This document shows positions 8,119 to 17,363 of a stretch of DNA of 64,000 bases, piece by piece; the first letter of the stretch is position 1; each line of letters opens with the position of its first letter. A model generated the notes under the pieces. The model worked only from the letters and a program-made list of their open reading frames with translations, was not told the DNA's origin and searched no databases. The position numbers and the translations under genes were made by a program. Source of the stretch: Butyrivibrio sp. INlla21 (GTDB lineage: Bacteria; Bacillota; Clostridia; Lachnospirales; Lachnospiraceae); assembly GCF_900116875.1 (NCBI RefSeq), contig NZ_FPCC01000019.1:1-64000 (forward strand), given 5' to 3'.

Positions 8119-8983
8119 GTCTGTACCTTTCAAACAAAACTATCGACGAATCTATTATCTCGCTCTGAGAAGAGATTCCGACGATCGACACCCTGCTGTG
8201 CTTGGTGTTGTCGGATACGATATCGTATATCATGTTTCTCTCTTCAAGCTCCAGCTTATGAAGTCTGTCATTAAAAGAAAGAAATCTCTTTTCATATCTT
8301 CCGAGATCATTATCAAATGTATTGCCGCCCGTGAGCATGGCATCTTCTATGCCGAATGCCAAAAGATCATGCTCTGAAGTAACGGCTCTCATCACATTTC
8401 CGCTTATACTTGCGATGCCTTCCATGTCGGATATAAGAACTATTATCATCTTCTTGTGTACGACACTTATAACGTTCTTAAGCGCATCTTCGAGCGAAAC
8501 TACGCCGTTGTCTCCGACATGCTTCTCATACTCATACAATAACGCTTCCAAATGTTCGGGGCCCGATTTAAAAATACTGATGGACATATTGTCGGAGCCC
8601 GGATACGCAAGCGCAAAATCGGCACCGTTTCTGCCTGTAATATAGGCAAGCGTACCAAAGGTCATAAGTGCCAGTTCCTTCTTGGATTCTCCTTTCGGAG
8701 TGTCTCCCAGCATCTTACGACCGCAGTCGCAAATGAACATAACATTGTGACGCCTGTCGGTAACGTATCTTCTTACAAGAGTCGTTCCCATTCTCGAAGA
8801 AGACTTCCAGTCTATATCGTGAACATCGTCTCCCAAGTTATATTCCTTGAGGTCGTCGAATTCCATGCTTCTTCCTTTGTGAATTGAATGGAAATCGCCG
8901 TCCAGAATATTTGAAGTTTTTCTGTTGGTATAAAGAGCAACCGCTCTTCTTATCCTGGATAAATACTCGTAATCAATATTCAT
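8084..8983 (-). CDS. DUF58-family protein
   Basis: 299 residues, no membrane segment. The DUF58 hallmark is clear at about residues 36-60: GRSMEFDDLKEYNLGDDV followed by HDIDWKSSSR and TLVRRY. The rest is a VWA-like Rossmann fold (VMFICDCGRKM, IIVLISDMEGI) with an altered metal site. DUF58 proteins are constant partners of MoxR ATPases and are thought to be recruited to the membrane with the VWA proteins. Starts 12 bp after moxR with no strong ribosome site, so coupling is likely. Confidence 0.88.
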   Translation of the reverse strand: MNIDYEYLSRIRRAVALYTNRKTSNILDGDFHSIHKGRSMEFDDLKEYNLGDDVHDIDWKSSSRMGTTLVRRYVTDRRHNVMFICDCGRKMLGDTPKGESKKELALMTFGTLAYITGRNGADFALAYPGSDNMSISIFKSGPEHLEALLYEYEKHVGDNGVVSLEDALKNVISVVHKKMIIVLISDMEGIASISGNVMRAVTSEHDLLAFGIEDAMLTGGNTFDNDLGRYEKRFLSFNDRLHKLELEERNMIYDIVSDNTKHSRVSIVGISSQSEIIDSSIVLFERYRHGNYGYIKTTV

Positions 8984-8995
8984 AGTTTTTCTTTA

Positions 8996-10000
8996 TCACG
9001 GAGTCTTTACGGAATTAACGATTCCGTCAATAACAGTTTCAACAGTGATATTGTCGGCTACAGCAGAGTAATTAAGACCGATTCTGTGTCTGAGCACCTG
9101 ATGTCTTACAAGCTTAACATCATCGGGTGTAACATAGGTTCTTCCCTGCATAAGTGCTGCTGCCTTGGCCATTTTAAGGAAAGCGATTGAAGCACGCGGG
9201 CTTACACCGATCCTTACATATCTTCCAAGCTCAAATCCCGGAATCTGATTGGCTCTTCTGCTGGCAACAACAATACTTGAAATGTACCACTTAACCGACT
9301 CGTCCACATAAACCTGATCGACGATATCCTGCACCTTATCGATATCTTTGATTGAAAGAACCGCAGGTGTTGACTCTGAGATTGCGCCTGTCTCAATACG
9401 GCTTAAGATCTCAACCTCCTCAGCTGCTGTGGGATATGAGATAACCTCTTTTATCAAAAATCTGTCGGTCTGAGCTTCGGAAAGAGGATATGTTCCTTCC
9501 TGCTCTATAGGGTTCTGTGTAGCAATTACTATGAAAATATCTTCCGGCATACGATAAGTCTTTCCACCGATCGTAACCTGCTTCTCCTGCATGGCCTCAA
9601 GCATGGCTGACTGTGTCTTGGCACTTGAACGGTTAACCTCGTCAAGAAGCACAAAGTTTGCAAATACGGGACCGAGCATAGTCTCGAATTTGCATGTCGC
9701 CTGATTGTATATCTGAGTTCCTATGATATCACCGGGTAAAAGATCCGGTGTACACTGTATACGTGCAAACTGTCCGTCTACGGCATCGGAAATAGCCTTG
9801 GCTGCAGTTGTCTTGGCAAGTCCGGGAACAGACTCGATAAGAATGTGTCCATCTGCGATAATGGACGCAATAAGAGAGAACTTAAGCTGTTTCTGTCCAA
9901 CAACTTTTGCCTCAAAGTACTCTGAAAGTTTCTTTATAACCTCCTGGGAATAGTTGAAATCCTCGGGAGTTATGTTGCTTTGCTGTTCGTTAATCTCCAT
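8996..10000 (-). CDS. MoxR-family AAA+ ATPase
   Basis: 334 residues, soluble. Walker A is in VPGLAKTTAAK, Walker B in FVLLDEVNRSSAKTQSAML, and sensor-1 in IVIATQNPIEQEGTYPL with the family's TDRF follow-up. MoxR ATPases act as chaperones that load metals or mature partner complexes, usually with DUF58 and VWA proteins, which are the next genes here. The start at 10000 follows GGAGG by 8 nt; a TTG five codons upstream is open but lacks a ribosome site. The gap after metF is only 18 bp, so the operon may be transcribed from the metF side. Confidence 0.93.
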   Translation of the reverse strand: MEINEQQSNITPEDFNYSQEVIKKLSEYFEAKVVGQKQLKFSLIASIIADGHILIESVPGLAKTTAAKAISDAVDGQFARIQCTPDLLPGDIIGTQIYNQATCKFETMLGPVFANFVLLDEVNRSSAKTQSAMLEAMQEKQVTIGGKTYRMPEDIFIVIATQNPIEQEGTYPLSEAQTDRFLIKEVISYPTAAEEVEILSRIETGAISESTPAVLSIKDIDKVQDIVDQVYVDESVKWYISSIVVASRRANQIPGFELGRYVRIGVSPRASIAFLKMAKAAALMQGRTYVTPDDVKLVRHQVLRHRIGLNYSAVADNITVETVIDGIVNSVKTP

Positions 10001-10018
10001 AACTCTTTCCTCCAAACA

Positions 10019-10882
10019 TTAACGTATAATAGACGCAAGATTACGCATCATTCCGGCTGCTATATCCGGTTTGTTCATTGAGTAAACGTGAATGTGGCTT
10101 ACTCCGTTTGAAATAAGATCTATTATCTGATCACAAGCATATATAATGCCTGCTTCCTTCATCTTCTCAGGGTTGTCCGCAAATCTGTCGACCATGATCT
10201 TCATCTTCTGCGGAATAGTTGATCCCGACAAAGCTACGCTTCTTGCGACCTGCTTGGCATTGGTGATCGGCATGATACCGGGAAGAACCGGAACATCGAT
10301 ACCCTTCTCCCTTATACGATACAGGAACTGATAAAGAGTAGAATTGTCAAAAAACATCTGTGTTGTAAGGAAATCACAGCCTGCTTCCACCTTTTCCTTA
10401 AGGTGCATAATGTCCTCAGACTGTCTTGCACACTCAACATGTCCCTCGGGATAGCAAGCACCGCCGATACAAAGGCTGTCATCTACAGACTTGATATCAT
10501 AGATGAGCTGTGTCGCATGGTCGTAATCATAGCAGACACGACCTTCCTTGGGAATGTCTCCTCTAAGTGCCATGATGTTCTCAATACCCTTTTCCTTATA
10601 TGTGGAAATCATGGACCTCACATCTTCCTTTGTTGACGAAACGCAGGTAAGATGTGAGAGAACGTTGACGCCATATTTATTCTGAAGATCTGCCGATATG
10701 TTAGCGGTATTCTTACTTGTTCCGCCGCCCGCTCCGTAAGTCACGCTCATGAAATCGGGCTTAAGCGCCGCTATCTCGGCTGCAGCTTCTTCGACAGCTG
10801 CATAACCCGCATCTGTCTTGGGTGGGAAAACCTCAAACGAAAGAGTCACTTCCTTTTCCCTGATAATATCGATTATTTTCAT
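10019..10882 (-). CDS. metF: Methylenetetrahydrofolate reductase
   Basis: 287-residue FAD enzyme that reduces 5,10-methylene-THF to 5-methyl-THF for methionine synthesis or one-carbon metabolism. The beta-alpha barrel signature is intact: LSFEVFPPKTDAG at the start with the catalytic Glu, PDFMSVTYGAGGG, VLSHLTCVSS, NIMALRGDIP, and FLTTQMFFDNS. AAGGAG 6 nt before the ATG. Placed just after purB and before moxR on the same strand, which joins folate one-carbon and purine genes. Length and motifs are ordinary. Confidence 0.95.
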   Translation of the reverse strand: MKIIDIIREKEVTLSFEVFPPKTDAGYAAVEEAAAEIAALKPDFMSVTYGAGGGTSKNTANISADLQNKYGVNVLSHLTCVSSTKEDVRSMISTYKEKGIENIMALRGDIPKEGRVCYDYDHATQLIYDIKSVDDSLCIGGACYPEGHVECARQSEDIMHLKEKVEAGCDFLTTQMFFDNSTLYQFLYRIREKGIDVPVLPGIMPITNAKQVARSVALSGSTIPQKMKIMVDRFADNPEKMKEAGIIYACDQIIDLISNGVSHIHVYSMNKPDIAAGMMRNLASIIR

Positions 10883-10902
10883 ACTCGCTCCTTAATAAGG
10901 CA

Positions 10903-12336
10903 TCAAACGTTGATCTCTGCTGTTACTCCCAGAGCGTCTTTGTTCGCCTCTATGATTGGATTGACAACATCGTTTAAGAATTTCTCAACCTGATGTGCAC
11001 TACATCCGACATACTTGGCAGGGTCCATAGACGCCTTGAGCTCATCGAGGGAAAGAGGGAAAGAGGGGTCTTCTGCGATGAGTTCAAGGAGGTTATTGTC
11101 TTTTCCTTCAACCTTGACTGTCTTGCCGGCTTCCATTGAAAGCTCACGAATCCTCTCGTGAAGCTCCTGCCTATCTCCGCCCGCTTTTACGGCATCCATC
11201 ATGATATTCTCGGTAGCCATGAAAGGAAGTTCCGACATCAATCTCTTTTCAATAACCTTAGGATATACAACAAGACCATCCACTACATTAATACACAGAT
11301 CAAGTATGCCATCCGTTGCAAGGAATCCTTCGGGAATTGAAATTCTTTTGTTTGCGGAATCGTCGAGAGTTCTTTCAAACCACTGTGAAACCTCTGTAAT
11401 TGCGGGGTTGAGTGTATCTATTATCACGTATCTTGCAAGAGAGCAGATACGTTCACTTCTCATGGGATTTCTCTTATATGCCATTGCGGATGAACCGATC
11501 TGGCTCTTTTCAAAAGGCTCTTCAACTTCCTTAAGGTGCTGAAGAAGTCTGATATCCTGCGCCATCTTGGTCGCAGATGAAGCAATTCCGGCAAGTACGT
11601 TAAGTACCTTCATATCGATCTTACGGCTGTAGGTCTGTCCTGAAACTGCCATGCATCCCTTGAATCCAAGCTTTTCGGCAAGCATGGGATCGAGTTTGTC
11701 AACCTTGGTAAGATCTCCGTCAAAGAGCTCAAGGAAAGATGCCTGAGTTCCTGTTGTTCCCTTTGATCCGAGAAGCTTCATGTTATCAAGAACATAATCA
11801 AGGTCCTCAAGATCTATTGTGAAATCCTGAAGCCAGAGTGTAGCTCTTTTACCTACAGTTGTAGGCTGAGCAGGCTGGAAATGAGTAAAGCCGAGCGTGG
11901 GCTGTGCCTTATACTTGTCGGCAAACTTAGAAAGCTCTGCGATAACGTTGATGAGCTTCTTTCTTACAAGCTTAAGTCCTTCTGTCATGATAATGATGTC
12001 TGTGTTGTCACCAACGTAGCAGCTTGTTGCACCGAGGTGGATGATTCCCTTAGCCTTGGGGCACTGCTGACCGTATGCATATACGTGGCTCATTACATCG
12101 TGACGAACTTCCTTCTCTCTGGCTCTTGCAACATCATAATTGATGTCCTCGCTGTGAGCCTTGAGCTCATCGATCTGCTCCTGTGTGATGTTAAGACCGA
12201 GGTCTTTCTCGATCTCCGCAAGTGCGATCCAGAGCTTTCTCCAGGTCTTGAACTTCATATCCTGTGAAAAGATATATTGCATCTCCTTACTTGCATAACG
12301 CTCGGAAAGTGGGCTTGTATAACGATCTGTACTCAT
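10903..12336 (-). CDS. purB: Adenylosuccinate lyase
   Basis: 477 residues. It splits SAICAR to AICAR and adenylosuccinate to AMP in purine synthesis. The fumarase/aspartase-superfamily signature SSAMAYKRNPMRSERI is present at about residue 287, with HLGATSCYVGDNTD and TLGFTHFQPAQPTT supplying the active-site Ser/Thr and His. GGAGG sits 6 nt before the ATG. It lies 30 bp downstream of purF, and both are on the minus strand, so a purF-purB transcript is likely. The length is the longer form, common in clostridia and eukaryotes. Confidence 0.96.
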   Translation of the reverse strand: MSTDRYTSPLSERYASKEMQYIFSQDMKFKTWRKLWIALAEIEKDLGLNITQEQIDELKAHSEDINYDVARAREKEVRHDVMSHVYAYGQQCPKAKGIIHLGATSCYVGDNTDIIIMTEGLKLVRKKLINVIAELSKFADKYKAQPTLGFTHFQPAQPTTVGKRATLWLQDFTIDLEDLDYVLDNMKLLGSKGTTGTQASFLELFDGDLTKVDKLDPMLAEKLGFKGCMAVSGQTYSRKIDMKVLNVLAGIASSATKMAQDIRLLQHLKEVEEPFEKSQIGSSAMAYKRNPMRSERICSLARYVIIDTLNPAITEVSQWFERTLDDSANKRISIPEGFLATDGILDLCINVVDGLVVYPKVIEKRLMSELPFMATENIMMDAVKAGGDRQELHERIRELSMEAGKTVKVEGKDNNLLELIAEDPSFPLSLDELKASMDPAKYVGCSAHQVEKFLNDVVNPIIEANKDALGVTAEINV

Positions 12337-12366
12337 TTTAATCCTCCAAAAACTGTTTATTTTAAT

Positions 12367-13812
12367 TTACTTATCATATTCTCCGCGGATATCTTCGCTT
12401 GGCGGATCTATCGGGTAAGAGCCTGTAAAGCAGCCCTCACAGATACCGAGATCGCCGCCTATCATCTCTTTTAATCTGTCTATTCCAAGATAAGCAAGTG
12501 AATCAGCACCGATTATCTTGCAGATATCATCAACGTTCCTGTTATAAGCAATAAGCTGCTCTCTTGCCGGAACGTCGGTTCCGAAGTAGCAAGGCCACAA
12601 GAACGGAGGTGAAGAAACTCTCATGTGAACTTCTTTGGCACCTGCATCTCTGAGCATCCTCACGATCCTGTCGGAGGTTGTTCCTCTTACGATCGAATCG
12701 TCGATCATTATGATCTTCTTACCAGCAACAGCGCTCTCAAGTGCATTTAGCTTAACCTGAACACTTGATTCTCTGTTCTTTTGCTTGGGTTTTATGAATG
12801 TTCTTCCTATATATGAATTCTTTACGAAGGCCTGTCCGTATGGGATTCCGGATTCAAGCGCATATCCTAAAGCCGCAACGTTACCGGACTCCGGTACGCC
12901 GACTACCATATCCGCATCAACCGGTGAATCCTTGGCAAGGAATCTTCCGGCTGCGATCCTGGCATCATATACGCTGATACCGTCGATGGTACTGTCGGGT
13001 CTTGCGAAATAAATATACTCAAATATACATCTTGCGTGCTTCTTGGGATCTATGCACATCGATCTGTCTGACTGAATGCCAAACTCGGGAGAAATGGTAA
13101 CGATCTCACCGGGTTCTACGTCTCTTATGAATGTAGCTCCTATCGTATCAAGCGCACATGTCTCCGACGCAAGAACATAGCAGTTCTCTCTTCTACCGAT
13201 AACAAGTGGCTTAAAGCCGTAAGGATCTCTGGCTCCGATGAGCTTTCTGGGGGACATGACAACAAGGCTGTATGCACCCTTTATCTTAAGCATAGCTTTT
13301 GCAACAGCTTCCTCAACCGACTTGGTCGCAAGGCGCTCTCTGGCTATGTGATATGCAATTACTTCAGAATCAATGGTTGTTTGAAAGATCGCACCGGTAT
13401 AAGAAAGCTCATGACGTAGCTCCGGTGCATTGATAAGGTTACCGTTGTGCGCGAGCGCCAAAGTACCTTTTACATAGTTAAGAACAAGCGGCTGTGCGTT
13501 TTCACGCGTACTGCTGCCTGCTGTAGAATATCTGACATGTCCGACACCAATATCCCCTTTCAGGGTATCTAAAATATCCGGCGTAAAGGCTTCATTCACA
13601 AGTCCCATGTCCTTGTAACTTGAAACTTTGCCCTTAGGTCCGTTTGTGTCGCTGACAGCAATTCCGCAACTCTCCTGTCCTCTGTGTTGCAAGGAAACAA
13701 GTCCGTAGTAAATAGATTCCGCGACGTCTCCGCCGTCAAAATCGTACATACCAAAAACTCCGCACTCCTCACCAAGACGCTTGTAATTCTCAGTCCTACC
13801 TTCGTAATTCAT
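12367..13812 (-). CDS. purF: Amidophosphoribosyltransferase
   Basis: 481 residues; the committed step of purine synthesis (PRPP plus glutamine to phosphoribosylamine). A 16-residue propeptide precedes Cys17 in GEECGVFG, the glutamine nucleophile after cleavage. The PRPP loop is KIIMIDDSIVRGTTSDR. Cysteines at CIFEYIYF, PCYFGTD and GICEGCFTGS match the four ligands of the [4Fe-4S] cluster in the Bacillus-type enzyme, so this is the oxygen-sensitive form. GGAG lies before the ATG. The short leader (82 bp to the upstream gene) is filled by that gene's terminator; I see no purine riboswitch there. Confidence 0.96.
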   Translation of the reverse strand: MNYEGRTENYKRLGEECGVFGMYDFDGGDVAESIYYGLVSLQHRGQESCGIAVSDTNGPKGKVSSYKDMGLVNEAFTPDILDTLKGDIGVGHVRYSTAGSSTRENAQPLVLNYVKGTLALAHNGNLINAPELRHELSYTGAIFQTTIDSEVIAYHIARERLATKSVEEAVAKAMLKIKGAYSLVVMSPRKLIGARDPYGFKPLVIGRRENCYVLASETCALDTIGATFIRDVEPGEIVTISPEFGIQSDRSMCIDPKKHARCIFEYIYFARPDSTIDGISVYDARIAAGRFLAKDSPVDADMVVGVPESGNVAALGYALESGIPYGQAFVKNSYIGRTFIKPKQKNRESSVQVKLNALESAVAGKKIIMIDDSIVRGTTSDRIVRMLRDAGAKEVHMRVSSPPFLWPCYFGTDVPAREQLIAYNRNVDDICKIIGADSLAYLGIDRLKEMIGGDLGICEGCFTGSYPIDPPSEDIRGEYDK

Positions 13813-13843
13813 TTGTTCTCCTAAATGCTACAAAAAAGAAATA

Positions 13844-13884
13844 CCTCAAACACCGAACATTTTATCATCATACGGTGTCTGAGG
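13844..13884 (-). terminator. Rho-independent terminator of the four-gene operon
   Basis: A 12-bp stem with one mismatch (13844-13855 with 13873-13884) is followed on the minus strand by a T-rich run (complement of 13832-13842). It sits 10 bp after the last gene of the operon and directly upstream of purF. Confidence 0.87.
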
Positions 13885-13894
13885 CAATCATAAG

Positions 13895-15088
13895 TTATAC
13901 GCCCGGATATTTATCCTCATAGCGGGATACCATGTCCAAAATTTCCTGTGCATACTCGGGATATTGGCGAGCCATATCCTCAACCTCGCTCTTGGCATTG
14001 CCTGCGACGATATCCCTGTTGTACTCCATTCTCTTTCTAAGCGATTGTCTCTGAACATTGAGACTGTGCCTTATCTCTACCTCTTCATTATGGTCCAAAA
14101 GAGCTTGCGGCTGATGTATCCAGATTTCGGGATCACGCACTCTGTAATGCCTTAGCATATACACAAGATCTCTTTGGTTTGAATCAAGCAGCCTTCTGGC
14201 ATCCTCGATCCTCTCCCTCTCTTTTCTCTCCTTGAGGTATCTGTTATAAAGATCCGAAAGCTCACCCGAATTCATTACTCTGTACTTAAGGCACAGATAA
14301 TCTATCAGGTTTGTGTTGTTTACGTATCTTATCTTTACCTGATTCTGCAGCATGATAAGTCTTGAGATCGACTTTCTTACAGTCTTTTGCTCAACAAGCG
14401 CACCGGTATACTTCATATATAAAGAAACTGCGGACACCGCGCTCAGTAAGATTGCTATCATATAGCCGTATACAACATTAAGCTTAAAAGCAAACTGAAG
14501 TATCATCAAAAAGACGATGACAAAAGCAAGCGACACGGCTATAACGCTTATCAGCTTCTTGGAATTTTCTATTGTATTCTCAATCTCTTCCTCTCTGTAC
14601 AGATAAGCCTCATGCTCACCGTCGAGTCTTTTAAGATCGTTTCTTATCTTCTTTTGGAAGCTTTCGGCTTCATGGAGTTTCTCCGCGCCTTCCTTGGCTT
14701 GTTCCCTAAGCATCTCCATATGCTCGAACTCATCGTCCGTCATACGGTTCTTTCTTCTGTCGAACTTATCCTGTTGCTTAAGAGAATCCAAGATCTTCTG
14801 CGCACAGTCGTTGATCTCCGCCCTCTGTTCCGGCGGAAGCGCATCGATTTCCTCGATGTCTCGAAGATGGCTTGTGACATCGTTATATTCATACTCAAGA
14901 GCTTCCAGTTCTCTTGAAGCCTCCTCCATCTGCTGAAGGCAGCTTCCGATATACTCTCTTCGCTGAACCGGATCGTCCATATCAACTTCTTTTCTTGTAT
15001 AGACGATGTCGTTCCAATTCTCGAGCTCAGCTTGTTGCTCCCACTCTTCGTCTCTGTTACTTCCAAAAAACTTGTTCCAAAGTCCCAT
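13895..15088 (-). CDS. Coiled-coil protein with two central membrane segments
   Basis: Not recognised; 397 residues. Strongly charged helices rich in Glu, Arg, Gln and Lys predicted as coiled coil flank two adjacent membrane segments (about 184-205 and 209-227). Both long arms therefore face the same side, probably the cytoplasm. It has no signal peptide and few hydrophobic residues elsewhere. The start at 15088 follows GAGGGG by 7 nt. It is the last gene of a four-gene operon with an ASKHA-like protein and two repeat-rich proteins, so it may anchor that complex to the membrane; this is inference. Confidence 0.75.
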   Translation of the reverse strand: MGLWNKFFGSNRDEEWEQQAELENWNDIVYTRKEVDMDDPVQRREYIGSCLQQMEEASRELEALEYEYNDVTSHLRDIEEIDALPPEQRAEINDCAQKILDSLKQQDKFDRRKNRMTDDEFEHMEMLREQAKEGAEKLHEAESFQKKIRNDLKRLDGEHEAYLYREEEIENTIENSKKLISVIAVSLAFVIVFLMILQFAFKLNVVYGYMIAILLSAVSAVSLYMKYTGALVEQKTVRKSISRLIMLQNQVKIRYVNNTNLIDYLCLKYRVMNSGELSDLYNRYLKERKERERIEDARRLLDSNQRDLVYMLRHYRVRDPEIWIHQPQALLDHNEEVEIRHSLNVQRQSLRKRMEYNRDIVAGNAKSEVEDMARQYPEYAQEILDMVSRYEDKYPGV

Positions 15089-15143
15089 CTTAAGTCCCCT
15101 CAAATACCTCTTCCAAGGCGATGTATCACGTATTGATAAAAGC

Positions 15144-15995
15144 TCACCTTACAGCTGCGGCAGTCTCTTTTACAAGTCCCCTGTAATCAGCCTTTAGCTT
15201 CTCGGTCATCTCTCCGACCTGAGTGTAATACTCATGCATGTTTCCTTCCGCTTTATATACGGAAAGCGCTCTCATTGTGATATTGTCGCCGCTCGCGCCG
15301 TAGAGTTCTTCGCTCTCCTTAAGCCTCTTTTCTATCTCAAGCGAAGCCTCGTAAGCAACTTCGTTCTCTGCGATATATGCAACATACTCCTTATCGTCAT
15401 ACTCCATTCTGACAGCCATCAGATACTGGATATAAGACTCCTTGTTGCCGCTGTCCTCATATGCCCTCATGAACATATCTTTTGCCTTGTTGAAAAGAAA
15501 CAGCCTTGCGTACATAACGCCTTCGTTGTGCTCAATGCCCGCTCTCATATTGCGATCCATCTCAGGCATATTGGTTAAAAGAAATTCATACTCGCGAAAC
15601 GACATATTGTATCTTCCGCTGTTCATAAGGAAATCCGCTCTTGCAAGCTTCTTCCTATATATATCCATTCCGGCGTTCTCTCTTAATATCTCCTCGGTCT
15701 CATCGATCTCTTTGCGGGTATTGTATCCGACATAATCAAGAAGTGTCCCCACAAGTGAAGCAAGGGAGCATCTCTTAGCCGCCATGCTCCTAAGTTCATC
15801 GGCCAGCCTGACCAAAGAACACTCTTTTTCTATCCAGTCAAAAAGATCCTGAACAAAGCACTCTTCGTCTATCAAAAAAGCATTGTGAACGAGGCAGTAG
15901 CACAGCTCTTCTATGCAGTAGACATTTCTGCCCACTTTTTCTATATGATATGGATTTTCTGCATATGTTCCGATGCATAGAATCGGTTTAGTCAT
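15144..15995 (-). CDS. Helical repeat (TPR-like) protein, unknown
   Basis: 283 residues, soluble, not recognised. The first 60 residues (MTKPILCIGTYAENPYHIEK onward) form a small Cys-rich part. From about 125 the pattern ARADFLMNSGRYNMSFREYE, HNEGVMYARLFLFNKAKDMF and KESYIQYLMAVRMEY reads as TPR-like helix pairs. AGAGG before the ATG. It lies 55 bp after the next operon member upstream and before the coiled-coil gene. A scaffold or adaptor within the operon's complex is the simplest reading. Confidence 0.75.
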   Translation of the reverse strand: MTKPILCIGTYAENPYHIEKVGRNVYCIEELCYCLVHNAFLIDEECFVQDLFDWIEKECSLVRLADELRSMAAKRCSLASLVGTLLDYVGYNTRKEIDETEEILRENAGMDIYRKKLARADFLMNSGRYNMSFREYEFLLTNMPEMDRNMRAGIEHNEGVMYARLFLFNKAKDMFMRAYEDSGNKESYIQYLMAVRMEYDDKEYVAYIAENEVAYEASLEIEKRLKESEELYGASGDNITMRALSVYKAEGNMHEYYTQVGEMTEKLKADYRGLVKETAAAVR

Positions 15996-16043
15996 ATAAA
16001 TAACCTCTCTTAAGTTGCCACATCAAATTATAAGCAACTGTAT

Positions 16044-17345
16044 TTACAGTTCCACTACCTGCTCCCAGACTTTTCCGGTCGCGGGATAGATCTCTCCGAA
16101 TCCCATATCCGTAACCTTAAAATTCACTTCATTAACGGAATTCATGTTTACGGAGAGCCTTAGCCTTGTTGTTCCGATCGGTCTGTTCTCAAGCCCGTCC
16201 AGATACAGCTGAACCATTCTCGGTTTCTTACCCGTAAGCGGTGTGACTTCTATATTCAGGATACCGCTCTGATCCATTATGATATCCATGCCTGTCTGAG
16301 CTTCGTACCAGTTGATACCTGCATCAAGGATCGCACAATACACTTCCGTTCCGCATTTCAAAAGATGTATTCCGAGATTGGACTTAAGCTTATCTTCCCC
16401 AAGGAAAACTATCTTGGAAGCCTTGTCTCCCGGTTTTATCCTCTCTCTCGCAGCGATGCTCGCGCCCTTGCTGAACATGTTGTTGCCCTGGAACACACGC
16501 CTTGTCCTGCACAAAAACTCAAGTGAACGCTTCGGCCACTTTTCTCTGAAGCCGTCGCCCAAAAGAAATACCGTAGAGATGATCTTTTCACTGCAAACCT
16601 TCTGCATTACGGTAAGGAATTCATCATCAAGCTTTTCACATGTTTTATGATAAGCGGTCACATCCTTGGGAAATCCCGCACTTCCTAGCTTGAGGTCGTC
16701 AAAGCTTTTAACGTCTATTGTCGCAACCAGAGGAGTTGTGTTCCTATTGATCGCCATCTCATACACATGCAGCTCATCAAGATCATAGTCACATGCGATG
16801 ACCGAATGATTCATCAGATCGTCGGGCTGATACAGCATGTAATTGTAAAAGCTCTCTTCGTGGCTCTGGTAATAAATATTGTTCGTTTTAAGTTCAAGCG
16901 CAGAAGTCACCGCGTTTAGAACCTGTATCATTCTGTGATCGAGAGATCTTGTGGTAAACATGATAGCATCGACGTTATCAAGTGACAATTCCATGGACAG
17001 AAGCGATAAGCTTCTTTTTACAAACAGAGTTAAAAGAGCTATCGGGTCATACTCCGCATTGCCGACAACCACAGGTTTACCTTCCCTTGCACTGCTCACA
17101 AGAGAGTAAACGGGAATACCGTCTCCCTCCTCAATGTGACGAACAGCCTCTTTGCCGTAAAACCACTGGTTGACGTCATTTCTTTTGCAAAGGACGGTAG
17201 GAATGTTATAAAGTTCTGATCCCGCCAGTACCGACAGTGTCTCGGGCATGTCCGCATCAGATGCCAAAAAACTTATCTGAGAGACCTTCTCGCCCAAGTC
17301 ATAGCCAAGCACAAAGCGCTTTTCATCGGAATTTCCAAAAAGCAT
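16044..17345 (-). CDS. ASKHA (Hsp70/actin)-fold-like protein, DUF5716 type
   Basis: 433 residues. FVLGYDLGEKVSQISFL at residue 11 looks like the phosphate-1 strand pair of the Hsp70/actin fold. A second pair follows near ACDYDLDELHVYEM, an adenosine-type motif at TVFLLGDGF, and GNNMFSKGASIAAR recalls the Hsp70 C-terminal VARGAA element. The last 120 residues form a separate beta-rich part. I associate this protein with the DUF5716 family of Lachnospiraceae, from memory. Nucleotide binding is plausible but unproven: the first loop has D-x-G-x-K-x-S in place of D-x-G-T-T. It is 18 bp downstream of the giant protein and probably works with it. Confidence 0.7.
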   Translation of the reverse strand: MLFGNSDEKRFVLGYDLGEKVSQISFLASDADMPETLSVLAGSELYNIPTVLCKRNDVNQWFYGKEAVRHIEEGDGIPVYSLVSSAREGKPVVVGNAEYDPIALLTLFVKRSLSLLSMELSLDNVDAIMFTTRSLDHRMIQVLNAVTSALELKTNNIYYQSHEESFYNYMLYQPDDLMNHSVIACDYDLDELHVYEMAINRNTTPLVATIDVKSFDDLKLGSAGFPKDVTAYHKTCEKLDDEFLTVMQKVCSEKIISTVFLLGDGFREKWPKRSLEFLCRTRRVFQGNNMFSKGASIAARERIKPGDKASKIVFLGEDKLKSNLGIHLLKCGTEVYCAILDAGINWYEAQTGMDIIMDQSGILNIEVTPLTGKKPRMVQLYLDGLENRPIGTTRLRLSVNMNSVNEVNFKVTDMGFGEIYPATGKVWEQVVEL

Positions 17346-17363
17346 CTTTTTATCCCTTATTAT

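Noticed and set aside
13813-13894. Purine or PRPP riboswitch before purF
   Set aside because: The only structure is the terminator of the operon upstream; too short for an aptamer and no conserved core seen.
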